From: Romboutsia lituseburensis
GTDB lineage: Bacteria > Bacillota > Clostridia > Peptostreptococcales > Peptostreptococcaceae
Length of the DNA stretch: 64,000 bases
NCBI RefSeq assembly: GCF_024723825.1
Contig: NZ_JANQBQ010000001.1
Coordinates: forward strand, 1,240,001 to 1,304,000
Reading direction: 5' to 3'
Shown here: positions 38,025-47,683 of the stretch, in pieces
Numbering within the stretch: the stretch's first letter is position 1
Layout of the letters: the number at the start of each line of letters is the position of its first letter
Notes under the pieces: model-generated
The model's input: only the letters and a program-made list of their open reading frames with translations
Databases searched by the model: none
What the model was told of the DNA's origin: nothing
Program-made: the position numbers and the translations under genes

Positions 38025-38918
38025 TTACTTAGTTATTAACTTTAATTCTACTGGTATATAATTATCTATATCTTTTCCAATTAATACATTGTGAACTGCG
38101 TCTACAGCTGTTTCACCTATTAATATTGGTTGTTGTGCTACAGTCGCTGCCATTTTTCCTTTTTTAACTGATTCAACAGCATCTTCTGTCGCATCAAATC
38201 CAACAACTAATACATTTTTCATATTTGCAGCTTCTAATGCTTTTTGAGCCCCTAAAGCCATTTCATCATTTTGAGCAAACACTGCATCTATATTATCTTT
38301 TGATTGTATTATATTTTCCATTACTGAAAGTCCCTTAGTTCTATCAAAGTCTGCACTTTGCTTTGCTACTAAGTTAAATTCACTTTTTTTAATACCCTCT
38401 TCAAATCCAGCTCCTCTATCTCTAGTAGCTGAAGAACCTGCTATCCCTTCAAGTTCTACTATATTTCCTTTTCTGTTTAACTTATCCATTAAAAAGTCTG
38501 CTGCCATTTTACCACCTGCTATATTATCTGATGCAACGTGTGATAAAACTTTTCCGCCATTTGCAGCTCTATCTACTGTTATTACTGGTAAATCATTGTT
38601 ATTTGCTATCATTACTGATGCTATTGCTGAATCTGAATCAACTGGATTTAAAAGTACTATATCTACATTTTTAACACTTATATCTTCCATATTTGATACT
38701 TCTTTTGCTGGGTCATTTTGAGAATCAAGTACTACTACTTCATATCCTAATTCTTTTGCTTTGTTTTCAACTCCTGTTTTTAAATCTACGAAAAATGGAT
38801 TGTTTAGTGTTGATACTATAAGTCCTATTTTTTTTGCATCATTATCTTTAGGAGTACATCCTACAAGTAATGATGATGATAATATTATTGTTATTATAAT
38901 AGAAAGAAATTTTTTCAT
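38025..38918 (-). CDS. rbsB: Ribose ABC transporter substrate-binding lipoprotein RbsB
   Basis: A 297-residue lipoprotein: signal peptide with lipobox SSLLVGC (Cys21), then the periplasmic-binding-protein type I fold. GLIVSTLNNPFFVDLKTGVE, VLLNPVDSDSAIASVMIAN, PVITVDRAANGGKVLSHVAS and AVFAQNDEMALGAQKAL match the ribose-binding family. It presents ribose to RbsC on the outside of the membrane. It is the last gene of rbsKACB, 12 bp after rbsC, which fits high expression from a strong ribosome site. The sugar is inferred from homology and from rbsK. Confidence 0.95.
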   Translation of the reverse strand: MKKFLSIIITIILSSSLLVGCTPKDNDAKKIGLIVSTLNNPFFVDLKTGVENKAKELGYEVVVLDSQNDPAKEVSNMEDISVKNVDIVLLNPVDSDSAIASVMIANNNDLPVITVDRAANGGKVLSHVASDNIAGGKMAADFLMDKLNRKGNIVELEGIAGSSATRDRGAGFEEGIKKSEFNLVAKQSADFDRTKGLSVMENIIQSKDNIDAVFAQNDEMALGAQKALEAANMKNVLVVGFDATEDAVESVKKGKMAATVAQQPILIGETAVDAVHNVLIGKDIDNYIPVELKLITK

Positions 38919-38930
38919 TTTTATTTCCTC

Positions 38931-39905
38931 CTAGTTACTTTTTCTGTCAAGCAGTACAGCTATTAATATAACCACACCTTTTACCATCATTTGATAATAT
39001 GATGATACGTCTAATATATTAAGAGCATTACTTAATACACCTATTATTAATGCACCTATTATTGTTCCACCTATCTTACCCTTACCACCAGTTAAGCTAG
39101 TTCCTCCAAGTACAACTGCTGCTATTGCATCTAGTTCATATCCTGTTCCTGCTGTAGGTTGTGCTGAGTATAATCTTGAAGTTATTATTATACCTGCTAT
39201 AGCAGATAGTACTCCACTTATTGTGTATACCCATATTTTTATTTTATCAGTGCTAAGTCCTGATAGCTTTGTTGCTTCTTCATTTGATCCTAATGCATAT
39301 GTGTATCTTCCCATCTTAGTATTTTTTAGTATATATGCACATACAGTAAATACTAATATCATTATTATTGCAGGTGTTGGTATAGATAATATTTCGCCTC
39401 CACCTATTTTTCCAAAGTCTATTGCAAGATCAGAGCTTCCAAGTGTTATTGGCTTTCCATCTGTAAATACTAATGTTAAGCCTCTTAAAACTGTCATTGT
39501 AGCAAGCGTTGCTATAAATGGTTGTAGCTTTCCTTTAGATATTATAAATCCATTTAAGAAACCTACGCCTGCTCCTATTATAATAGAAGCTAAAACTCCA
39601 ATTGCTATACTTTGTCCTGATGCTAATAAACTTGCACATACTGCACCACTTATTGCAAGTATTGAACCTACTGAAAGGTCTATTCCACCTGTTAATATTA
39701 CAAATGTCATACCAGCTGCTATTATTGCATTTATTGATGTTTGTCTTAATATATTAAATATATTCTTACTACTTAAAAATGATGGGCTTAGTATTGATAC
39801 TACTGCTACTAATAATACTAGTCCTACTAAACTTTTATATTTTACTAATAATTCCTTTATGTCTAGATTTCTGATTTTTGTATCTTGTATACAGTTTGAT
39901 TGCAT
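38931..39905 (-). CDS. rbsC: Ribose ABC transporter permease RbsC
   Basis: A 324-residue inner-membrane permease of the BPD_transp_2 family with 8-10 helices. Signatures are NIFNILRQTSINAIIAAGMTFVILTGGIDLSVGSIL and GYELDAIAAVVLGGTSLTGGKG, the latter the EAA-like contact loop for RbsA. It forms the channel of the ribose importer and is separated from rbsA by 2 bp. Confidence 0.95.
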   Translation of the reverse strand: MQSNCIQDTKIRNLDIKELLVKYKSLVGLVLLVAVVSILSPSFLSSKNIFNILRQTSINAIIAAGMTFVILTGGIDLSVGSILAISGAVCASLLASGQSIAIGVLASIIIGAGVGFLNGFIISKGKLQPFIATLATMTVLRGLTLVFTDGKPITLGSSDLAIDFGKIGGGEILSIPTPAIIMILVFTVCAYILKNTKMGRYTYALGSNEEATKLSGLSTDKIKIWVYTISGVLSAIAGIIITSRLYSAQPTAGTGYELDAIAAVVLGGTSLTGGKGKIGGTIIGALIIGVLSNALNILDVSSYYQMMVKGVVILIAVLLDRKSN

Positions 39906-39907
39906 AA

Positions 39908-41401
39908 TTATATTGCCTCCTTAGTTTCTACTGCACATTTTAATATAGCCTCTTGTGTTGCATCTTTTATATCAAATTCACCTGTTATCATTCCATGGCT
40001 TAAAACTAAAATTCTATCACTTAAACCTAATATTTCTGGCATTTCTGAAGATATCATTATTACTGCTTTTCCTTGTGATTTAAATTCATTTATTAAGTCA
40101 TATATTTCTTTTTTAGCTCCAACATCTACTCCTCTTGTAGGTTCATCAAGTATAAGTACGTCAGGGTGTGTCATAAGTGCTTTTGCTATTGCTATTTTTT
40201 GTTGATTTCCACCACTTAAGTTTCTTATTAATTGATCTTGACTTGGAGTTTTTATTCTTATTCTTTCTATATAACTTTTAACTCTTTCATCTTCTTGTTT
40301 TTTATTTATTTTAAATAAAGACGATATTCTATCTAGTGATGATATTGTCATATTTTCCTTTACTGATAAATCAAGTATTAGTCCATCACCTTTTCTATCT
40401 TCACTAACGTATGCAATTCTATGCTTTAATCCATCTTTACAGCTTTTTGCTTCTACTTTTTTTCCTTTTACAATTATACTTCCACTAGTTTTTCTTATAT
40501 GTCCATATATTGTTTTAGCAAGTTCCGTTCTTCCTGATCCCATAAGCCCTGATATACCTAAAATCTCTCCAGCTTTTACCTCAAAGTTTATATCTTTTAC
40601 ATATTCATTATTTAGATTTTCTACTTTTAAAATATTTTCTCCCATTTTTACATCTAATCTTGGGAATTGGTCTGTAAGCTTTCTACCTACCATCATTTCT
40701 ATCATTTTATCTTCATCTAAATTTTCTATTTTTTCTTTCCCAACATATTTCCCATCTCTAAGTACAGTTATAGAGTCACATATTTCAAATATTTCTTTTA
40801 GTCTATGTGATATATAAACTATAGACTTACCTTCTTCTTTTAATTCATTTATTACTTTAAATAAGCTTTCCGTTTCTTTGTCCGTTAAAGCATCTGTTGG
40901 CTCATCCATTATTATTATTTTCGCATCTAATGATAGAGCTTTTGCTATTTCTATCATTTGTTGTTGACCTATACTTAAACTTTTAACTAATTCTTTTGAA
41001 CTTGTATTTACATTTAACTTCTTTAATAATTTGTCCGATTCTTCATGAAGTTTAGTAAAATCTATTCTAAATCCTTGTTTTGGTTCTCTACCTAAAAATA
41101 TATTTTCACCAATACTTAAATCAGGTAATAAGTTAAGTTCTTGATGTATTATTGCTATACCTTTTTCAGTAGCATCTTTTGGTCCTGTTATATCTTCTTC
41201 TATTCCTTTATAAAAGATTTTTCCACCATCTTTTTTATAAACACCACTTAATATTTTCATAAGTGTAGATTTACCAGCTCCATTTTCTCCCATAAGAGCC
41301 ATTACAGTTCCTTCATATAGTTCTATGTTTACACCATCTAAAGCTTTTACTCCTGGGAACTCTTTAACTATATTTGTCATTTTTAAAATAGGTACTTTCA
41401 T
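39908..41401 (-). CDS. rbsA: Ribose ABC transporter ATPase RbsA
   Basis: A 497-residue tandem ATPase with two nucleotide-binding halves. The first has GENGAGKSTLMKILSG (Walker A), LSIGQQQMIEIAKAL and IIMDEPTDAL. The second has the degenerate P-loop GLMGSGRTELAKTIYG, NLSGGNQQKIAIAKAL and LILDEPTRGVDVG. This asymmetric pair is normal for monosaccharide ATPases. It powers uptake through RbsC. It follows rbsK by 4 bp. Confidence 0.96.
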   Translation of the reverse strand: MKVPILKMTNIVKEFPGVKALDGVNIELYEGTVMALMGENGAGKSTLMKILSGVYKKDGGKIFYKGIEEDITGPKDATEKGIAIIHQELNLLPDLSIGENIFLGREPKQGFRIDFTKLHEESDKLLKKLNVNTSSKELVKSLSIGQQQMIEIAKALSLDAKIIIMDEPTDALTDKETESLFKVINELKEEGKSIVYISHRLKEIFEICDSITVLRDGKYVGKEKIENLDEDKMIEMMVGRKLTDQFPRLDVKMGENILKVENLNNEYVKDINFEVKAGEILGISGLMGSGRTELAKTIYGHIRKTSGSIIVKGKKVEAKSCKDGLKHRIAYVSEDRKGDGLILDLSVKENMTISSLDRISSLFKINKKQEDERVKSYIERIRIKTPSQDQLIRNLSGGNQQKIAIAKALMTHPDVLILDEPTRGVDVGAKKEIYDLINEFKSQGKAVIMISSEMPEILGLSDRILVLSHGMITGEFDIKDATQEAILKCAVETKEAI

Positions 41402-41405
41402 TTAA

Positions 41406-42314
41406 CTACCCCCTGAAGTTTTCTACATCTCTTAATGTAGGTAATGAACTTTGTGCTCCTTCTTTCATTACTGAAAGTGCTCCTACTTTTGATGCAAAGT
41501 CCATAGCTTCTTCTATATTTTTATTATTTGCAAATGCTACTGATAATGCTCCTGTATAACTATCTCCTGCTGCTGTTGTATCTATTGCTTCTACTTTGTA
41601 TGCTTTTTTAAACACACTTTTTTCTTTATTTATATATAAGCTTCCTTTTGAACCTAATGTTACTATAAGTTCTTTTACACCTTTTTGTATCATTTTTTTA
41701 GCAGCTAATTGTATATCATCTTCACAATTTATCTCTATACCACTTATTATTTCAAGCTCTGTTTCATTTGGTGTTAATAAATCAACATTTTCTATTAACT
41801 CATCTTCTAAAACTACTGCTGGCGCTGGGTTTAATATTGTATATTTTCCAAGTTCTTTTGCTTTTTTTAGTGCATACTTTATAGTATCAAGTGGCGTTTC
41901 TAATTGAACAACTACTATATCACTATTTTTTATTGCTTCTATATTTTCATCTATATCATTTGGTGTTAATTTAAAGTTTGCTCCTGGAGCTACTACTATA
42001 CAGTTTTCAGCATTCTTATCTACTGTTATAAGTGCTACTCCTGTTGGGCATGATTCGACTTTTATGTAATCTGTACATACTTTATCATTTTCAAGTGCAT
42101 TTATTAAAGTTTGTCCAAATCCATCATCTCCAACTTTACCTATCATAGATACATGTCCTTCTAGCCTTGCCATTGCAACTGCTTGATTTGCACCTTTTCC
42201 ACCAGGTACCTCTTTAAAATTACTTCCTATTAATGTTTGCCCGGCCTTAGGCATATCATCTACCTTAACTACTAAGTCCATGTTTAAACTACCTATAACA
42301 CATATTTTTTTCAT
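41406..42314 (-). CDS. rbsK: Ribokinase RbsK
   Basis: A 302-residue PfkB-family kinase that phosphorylates D-ribose at O5 after uptake. SLNMDLVVKVDDMPKAGQT, EVPGGKGANQAVAMARL, and VEAIDTTAAGDSYTGAL (anion hole and catalytic Asp) are diagnostic. It is the first gene of rbsKACB. Neither the ribose mutarotase rbsD nor a LacI-type rbsR is in the operon, so regulation must come from elsewhere. Confidence 0.95.
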   Translation of the reverse strand: MKKICVIGSLNMDLVVKVDDMPKAGQTLIGSNFKEVPGGKGANQAVAMARLEGHVSMIGKVGDDGFGQTLINALENDKVCTDYIKVESCPTGVALITVDKNAENCIVVAPGANFKLTPNDIDENIEAIKNSDIVVVQLETPLDTIKYALKKAKELGKYTILNPAPAVVLEDELIENVDLLTPNETELEIISGIEINCEDDIQLAAKKMIQKGVKELIVTLGSKGSLYINKEKSVFKKAYKVEAIDTTAAGDSYTGALSVAFANNKNIEEAMDFASKVGALSVMKEGAQSSLPTLRDVENFRG

Positions 42315-42408
42315 AGCTTTCCTCCTATATAATGTATAATGTCTAAAATCTTCAATTTATTTAAATCTATTTATCTATTTTTATTTTATTATTAATTTTA
42401 CTTTTTAT

Positions 42409-42445
42409 AGAATATCACATTAAATTATTTAGTGCAACACATTAA
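42409..42445 (-). promoter_or_regulatory. Candidate rbs promoter with two CACATTAA half-sites
   Basis: Minus-strand TTGCAC (42437-42432), 17 bp, TATTCT (42414-42409) is a moderate sigma-A promoter about 95 bp ahead of rbsK. TTAATGTG occurs twice on the minus strand (42445-42438 and 42423-42416), 22 bp apart, once beside each promoter element, as expected for an operator pair. No cre consensus is present. Confidence 0.5.
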
Positions 42446-42570
42446 TTCAATAAAACATATTTTTTTATATATTTATAATTAAAAGGATATCTTTTATGTT
42501 ATTTTTATAACATTTAATGTTTATTAGTTCAATACTTAATCATTTATATTTTATTTGTACATACTAAAAA

Positions 42571-42606
42571 ACTCTTAACACATAGTGATTACTATATGTT
42601 AAGAGT
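42571..42606 (-). terminator. Terminator after the first TPR-GGDEF gene
   Basis: ACTCTTAACA-ATAGT and ACTAT-TGTTAAGAGT pair with one mismatch, followed by T6 on the minus strand; the far arm overlaps the last codons of the gene. Confidence 0.87.
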
Positions 42607-44433
42607 CTTTTTATTATCATATTGAATTATTCTATTTCTCCCTTGTTCTTTAGCTATATATAAAGCTTTATCTGCTTTTTTTATTAAATTTATACAGTCA
42701 CAACTATTGTATAAATTTATATTTGCTACACCAATACTGGCTGTAATTATATCACTAATTAAAGAATACTCATGTAATATATTTAAGCTATTTATATTAT
42801 TTTTTATTTTTAGAGGTAGATTTTCAAAATAATCCTTTTCTTCATTACATGACAATACTAAAAATTCTTCTCCGCCATATCTTATTACTATATCTGTTAA
42901 TTCATTACAGCTACTTTTTATTATTTGTGCTACATTTATAAGTACTTCATCACCTTTTAAATGTCCATAATTATCATTATAAGTTTTAAAATAATCTATA
43001 TCTATCATTATTGCAAACATACTTTCAGTATTGCAAATTTCTGATATATACTCATCTAAATATGTTCTATTAAAAACTTTTGTCAAAGGATCTTTATAGG
43101 ACTCCTCCTTTATTGATTTATTATATATGTTTAAATTTTTTATTTTTTCTTCATTATAGATTTTTTCAAATTCTTTTTGCATTTTTTCGTACTTTATAAA
43201 ACTTTGCTTCTTTTGAATATAGTCAAATATAGATTCACATATTCTATAGCATTTCAAAGAATTTTTATAATCTTCTTTTATTTCATATACTTTGCCTAAG
43301 CAAGAATATGCCTTTTTTTCATAGAATTTTCCCCATTTGGAACTATGATCTAGAGACCTTTTATAATATTTTATACTATTATCATATACTCCTAATTTAA
43401 AATAAAAATCGCCTATTAGTATATTTATATTGCAATCAAAATGTGTGTATTTAAAACTATACTTAAATGTTTCATATTTCTCTAAAGCCTCTAACGCAAG
43501 ACTAATACCCTTATTCAAATTTTTATTACTTTTACAAAAACACTTAGATTTTAGATATATTAGCATTATATTTGTACTTTCATCTAATTCATTATCTATA
43601 TTCTTAATATACTGATCTATAGCCTCTATACAATAATACGCTTGATGTAATTTATCCATTTCAAGATATGATTCTATTAATGCAACTATAGAAGAACATT
43701 TCAATTCCTTATTAAGATTATCATATTTTGAACTATAGACTAATTCTTCTAAACTTCTTATAGCTTCATTTGGATTATGCATACATTCTAAGTAAATACT
43801 CGCAAAATAATATAAAACTAATCCTGTAATTTCTAATATATCGTACTTTTCACCAATCCTCATACCTTTAATAAAGTACTTCATAGCTTTAATTTCATCT
43901 TGCAAAAAATATGCAAGTGTTGTTCCAATAGAGAGGTAATAGTATCCACATTCCTTATCATTACAAAATTTCATTAGAAATCTAATTTTTTCTATGTATT
44001 TTTTTAAATTCTGCTTATGGCATTGTTTCCATCTTAATACAATTAACCTCTGAATATACGCTAAGGTTAGCTCTTTTTTATCTTCTTTTTCTAAAAGTTT
44101 TGCTCCTTTAATAAAGTAGCGCCTAGAGATTTTGTATTCTCCTTTATTTAAATAAATACATGCTAGTTTACAATAACATTTCCCTTCCCATAAGTTATTA
44201 TTTATTTTATTAGATATATCTAAAGATTTATTTATATATTCAATACTTCCATCTAAGTTAGATTTTAATTCTTGCTCTATTGCTTTTATATAATAAAACT
44301 TTAAAATATTTAAATTGTCTTTTAATTTCTTCTCTTCAATTTTTTCTATAAATTGAGTTAAATTATCTATATTTGATAAACAGGTTCTTCTTAATTCTAT
44401 TTCATATATAACTTTTTCTATATTAAAATCCAT
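42592..44433 (-). CDS. Diguanylate cyclase with N-terminal TPR-like repeats (paralogue 1)
   Basis: A cytoplasmic 613-residue protein without membrane segments. About 1-410 is a run of helical hairpins of TPR type (YYIKAIEQELKSNLDGSIEYI, LACIYLNKGEYKISRRYF, GDFYFKLGVYDNSIKYYKRS, KAYSCLGKVYEIKEDYKNSL). A short coiled linker leads to a GGDEF domain: DPLTKVFNRTYLDEYI, FAIMIDIDYFKTYNDNYGH and IRYGGEEFLVL. GGEEF and the metal-binding Asp are intact, so c-di-GMP synthesis is expected; the inhibitory RxxD site is absent (ELTD). The TPR part probably senses a peptide or protein partner. Confidence 0.88.
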   Translation of the reverse strand: MDFNIEKVIYEIELRRTCLSNIDNLTQFIEKIEEKKLKDNLNILKFYYIKAIEQELKSNLDGSIEYINKSLDISNKINNNLWEGKCYCKLACIYLNKGEYKISRRYFIKGAKLLEKEDKKELTLAYIQRLIVLRWKQCHKQNLKKYIEKIRFLMKFCNDKECGYYYLSIGTTLAYFLQDEIKAMKYFIKGMRIGEKYDILEITGLVLYYFASIYLECMHNPNEAIRSLEELVYSSKYDNLNKELKCSSIVALIESYLEMDKLHQAYYCIEAIDQYIKNIDNELDESTNIMLIYLKSKCFCKSNKNLNKGISLALEALEKYETFKYSFKYTHFDCNINILIGDFYFKLGVYDNSIKYYKRSLDHSSKWGKFYEKKAYSCLGKVYEIKEDYKNSLKCYRICESIFDYIQKKQSFIKYEKMQKEFEKIYNEEKIKNLNIYNKSIKEESYKDPLTKVFNRTYLDEYISEICNTESMFAIMIDIDYFKTYNDNYGHLKGDEVLINVAQIIKSSCNELTDIVIRYGGEEFLVLSCNEEKDYFENLPLKIKNNINSLNILHEYSLISDIITASIGVANINLYNSCDCINLIKKADKALYIAKEQGRNRIIQYDNKKTLNI

Positions 44434-44465
44434 TTCTTCCCCCTTAATAAATCAAGGCTTATCTA

Positions 44466-46319
44466 TTAATTAAAATATCTATATTGATTTCCTCCTTCAC
44501 TTTTAGATATATACAATGCCTTATCTGCATTATCTATAAGATTATAATAATCATTACAGTAATTATTAGATGCTATTCCTATACTTATACTCACCGTTGT
44601 ATTAAAAGGAGAATCCTCATGTTTTATATTTAATTCATTAACTTGCTGTAACAATAATTTAGCAGCTTTAATACTATCTTCATAATCTATGTTTCTTAAT
44701 AGTATTAAAAATTCTTCCCCTCCATACCTTATAGCTATGTTATCATCTTTTACACAAATATTTTTGATTATTTTTCCAATTTTATCTATTACTTCATCAC
44801 CTTTTATATGACCATACTTATCATTATATTTTTTAAAAAAATCTATATCTATCATAAATGCATACAAATTCGAAGTTTCTATGCCTAATTTAGCATCTTC
44901 ACATTCTAGGTATTCATTTAGAAATCTTCTATTTAATAAACCGCTAAGCATATCTGTATTTCTTTTATCTATTAATTCATTTTTTAGCTCTGTTAGCTGT
45001 GAAATCTTATTCTTTTTATTTAATATATCATTTTCTTTTAATAAGATTTCTGTGTATTTTTGACTTTGTTGTACTAGCCAGTCTTCTTTCAATTCCATAT
45101 ATAGCTTTAAATGCCTTATAGATTTTTGATAATCTTGTAATTTTTCATAGTCTTTCGATAGTAGTTTATGAAATTCTATAACTGATCTGTTTTTACTTCT
45201 TTTTATACTTTTGTTAAATCCTCTTTTATGTAGGTTGCATGCTAAATCATATTTTCCTACTTTATAGTATAAGTTTCCTTCTATTTTATCAATTAATATA
45301 TCGATGTCTTGAAATAATGATTTATATTTATTTTTTTCATATAAGCTTTTACTTTTATTTATATACTTAACACCTTTATCTATATTTTCATTTGACATAC
45401 TATAATACTTAGCTTTGCAAATATATCCTATCATTTTTACTTGCTCATTAAGATCTTTATTAACACTATTTATATTGTCATCAAATTTTATTAAATAGTT
45501 TTTCGCACTTTTTAAATCTTCATTTTTTATAAAATACGTTATTAAATTATTTGTAATTATCGCTTTATATACTGGATTTATATTTTGATATTTTTCATTT
45601 TTTAATATAACTTCTATATACTTAATAGACTCTAATTCATTTCCTAGAGAATAATAACTAGCTGCTAAAAATATACGTGCTTTTATTTCTAATTCAATTT
45701 GACATGTTTTTTGGGCCAAATCAAATGCATGTGATAAGTAAAATATTGCAACTATTGTATTTTGTAATGCATTTAAATATATCACTCCTAAATCTAAGTA
45801 GTACTTAGCTACATTTTTACTTGCATTACTTTTTATAAGTAAATGAAGTTCTTCTATAAGTAAATTAATTTTACTTATATCATATCTACTTATCATTAAA
45901 ATATTAATATGTCTTATATAAAACTGTATTAATTCTTCCTTGTTTTGTTGTTTTATTAATTTTTCTCGAGCTATTTTAAACATCTTGTCACTTTCCATCT
46001 TGCTTTCATATTTTATATAATAATTTGATAGATACCCATATAAAATAGCTTCGTAAATTTCATCTTCAGTATGACTTTTTTCTAAAAACTTTATTGCTTT
46101 TTTCAAATTATTTATGATTTGTTTTTTATTTTGTTTGTACTGATTTGTCAAAAACAACAAGAAATAACTTTTTGAATAATCATAAAAATTTCTTTCATTT
46201 AAATTTTCAATAAATATATTTACTTTATTTTGAATTTCTTTAATATAACTTAATGTAATATTATATTCATCTTTTTGCCTTAAATCATCTATATATGTTT
46301 CAATAATTTCATAATTCAT
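44466..46319 (-). CDS. Diguanylate cyclase with N-terminal TPR-like repeats (paralogue 2)
   Basis: A 617-residue cytoplasmic paralogue of the next gene, same architecture: helical TPR-like repeats to about residue 400 (YLSNYYIKYESKMESDKMF, ASYYSLGNELESIKYIEV, KLLSKDYEKLQDYQKSIRHL), a coiled linker (ILLKENDILNKKNKISQLTEL), then GGDEF with DMLSGLLNRRFLNEYL, FMIDIDFFKKYNDKYGH and IRYGGEEFLIL. The active site is complete and the RxxD inhibitory site is lacking. It ends 32 bp before the other starts, so the pair is probably co-transcribed. Divergence between the TPR parts is greater than between the GGDEF parts, which suggests different inputs to one output. Confidence 0.88.
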   Translation of the reverse strand: MNYEIIETYIDDLRQKDEYNITLSYIKEIQNKVNIFIENLNERNFYDYSKSYFLLFLTNQYKQNKKQIINNLKKAIKFLEKSHTEDEIYEAILYGYLSNYYIKYESKMESDKMFKIAREKLIKQQNKEELIQFYIRHINILMISRYDISKINLLIEELHLLIKSNASKNVAKYYLDLGVIYLNALQNTIVAIFYLSHAFDLAQKTCQIELEIKARIFLAASYYSLGNELESIKYIEVILKNEKYQNINPVYKAIITNNLITYFIKNEDLKSAKNYLIKFDDNINSVNKDLNEQVKMIGYICKAKYYSMSNENIDKGVKYINKSKSLYEKNKYKSLFQDIDILIDKIEGNLYYKVGKYDLACNLHKRGFNKSIKRSKNRSVIEFHKLLSKDYEKLQDYQKSIRHLKLYMELKEDWLVQQSQKYTEILLKENDILNKKNKISQLTELKNELIDKRNTDMLSGLLNRRFLNEYLECEDAKLGIETSNLYAFMIDIDFFKKYNDKYGHIKGDEVIDKIGKIIKNICVKDDNIAIRYGGEEFLILLRNIDYEDSIKAAKLLLQQVNELNIKHEDSPFNTTVSISIGIASNNYCNDYYNLIDNADKALYISKSEGGNQYRYFN

Positions 46320-46338
46320 AAAATATCACCTACTTTAA

Positions 46339-46409
46339 ATACCCTCAATAAAAAAGTTGAGTATTTTATCTTTAAATAAAAAAGTTGCTTAAAAACTTAA
46401 ACAACTTTT
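46339..46409 (-). promoter_or_regulatory. Two small hairpins in the leader of the GGDEF pair
   Basis: AATAC-CTCAA with TTGAGTATT at 46339-46367, and AAAGTTG-TTAA with TTAA-CAACTTT at 46379-46409. They lie within 90 bp upstream of the second GGDEF paralogue, after the kinase terminator. They could be a leader structure; no known riboswitch, including the c-di-GMP types, is recognisable. Confidence 0.4.
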
Positions 46410-46497
46410 AAATCTATAAAGTACTTACGTTATATATAAAATTATACTTTAGTATACTAAATTCCTTTTCTTTTACACATTTTAAATTTTAATAAAA

Positions 46498-46528
46498 AAA
46501 ATGTCTCAAGTTTCTTTGAGACATTTTT
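46498..46528 (-). terminator. Terminator after the kinase-like gene
   Basis: ATGTCTCAA and TTGAGACAT form a stem with T6 on the minus strand; it starts at the stop codon of the kinase-like gene. Confidence 0.87.
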
Positions 46529-47481
46529 TATATCATACTAATTATCATTGTAATTATTAATCCTAGCATAGCGCAAGCTATCATAAGTCTATTTCTTTTA
46601 TACGCCATATTTGTAACTGCTATTGACATATTTTCTAAACTTATTTTATCTTCTATTATTTCATCTTCTATATCAGCTTTTTCATACATTACCAAGCTTA
46701 AATCAATTATTATATCTTTAGTATTTTCATATTTTTTACTTCTACTTAAAAGTCTTTTGATAATATTTATAAGTTCATGATTTCCATTTATGGCCTTATA
46801 CTTTCTCCAATTAACACCTTTATCTATCTTACGTAACATTTCTTCGTCATTTTCACACTCTTCAAAAGGAAGCTTTTTAAAAATAGATTCAAAAAGCATA
46901 AGTCCTAATGCAAAAAGATCACTTTCTGAATCGGTATAATCTATACATAATTGATGAGGAGATAAATACTTTATTTGTCCACAAGCCCTTGGGTTTATCC
47001 CATTATTAGCTTTAGTCAATCCAAAATTACATACTTTTACATTATAAAATTCATCAACTAATATATTAGATGGATTTAAATCACCATGATACATACCTTG
47101 TTCATTTATACTTTCTAAGGCTTTGACAACTTGTGTTGCTATATTAACTATAGCCTCGAGATGAAGATAATTTCCTCTTATAACCTTTTCTAGAATAATT
47201 CCATCTGAGTACTCACTTACCATATAATAAAGTGTTGTTAATTCTGTACAATGAATTCCTACGTCTATAATATTTAATATGTAAGGTGAATTAATTTGTT
47301 GTAACATCGTACTTTCATCAATTAAATTTGATATGAAATTATCACATATATTTCCATTATGTTCTATTATCTTTATCAATACTTTGTCATTTGTATATGC
47401 ATCTCTAGCTTCATACATTTTATTTAATTCTATATGATCTTCAACGTTTAATAATTCATACCTATTGCCTACAAAATTCAC
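46528..47481 (-). CDS. Ser/Thr protein kinase-like membrane protein with NFG in place of DFG
   Basis: A 317-residue protein with a kinase fold at about 7-270 and a C-terminal transmembrane helix at about 297-316 (LMIACAMLGLIITMIISMI), so tail-anchored. The VAIK-type lysine is Lys37 (VLIKII), the catalytic loop is HGDLNPSN with Asp134 and Asn139, but the metal-binding DFG Asp is Asn152 (CNFGL). There is no clear glycine-rich loop (NVEDHIELNKMYEA). The activation segment IKYLSPHQL and the DLFALGLMLFE helix are normal. Loss of the DFG Asp usually abolishes or strongly lowers catalysis, so a pseudokinase scaffold is likely. No PASTA domain is present. It starts with GTG behind AAGGGGGAG. Confidence 0.82.
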   Translation of the reverse strand: MNFVGNRYELLNVEDHIELNKMYEARDAYTNDKVLIKIIEHNGNICDNFISNLIDESTMLQQINSPYILNIIDVGIHCTELTTLYYMVSEYSDGIILEKVIRGNYLHLEAIVNIATQVVKALESINEQGMYHGDLNPSNILVDEFYNVKVCNFGLTKANNGINPRACGQIKYLSPHQLCIDYTDSESDLFALGLMLFESIFKKLPFEECENDEEMLRKIDKGVNWRKYKAINGNHELINIIKRLLSRSKKYENTKDIIIDLSLVMYEKADIEDEIIEDKISLENMSIAVTNMAYKRNRLMIACAMLGLIITMIISMI

Positions 47482-47683
47482 TTTATTCTCCCCCTTTCTT
47501 TCAATTAAAATTTTTATAAAAAATAAAATATTTACATATTAATACCTAAAATGTTTTAATATTATAAATTATATATTTCTATTTAATCCTATCTATATCA
47601 TATTCAATATAATTATATCAATTTTTGTAATAATTTTCTATTAGTCTGAGTACTACTTATCAACTTCTACCTTTATAAAAATA

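Noticed and set aside
39223-39924. Plus-strand open frame of 233 codons
   Set aside because: It is exactly opposite rbsC; the composition (Ile/Pro/Ala runs) is what the reverse of a membrane protein gives, and there is no ribosome site.
46320-46410. c-di-GMP riboswitch before the GGDEF genes
   Set aside because: Only two short hairpins are present; the conserved GEMM tetraloop-receptor and CACG-like elements are missing.
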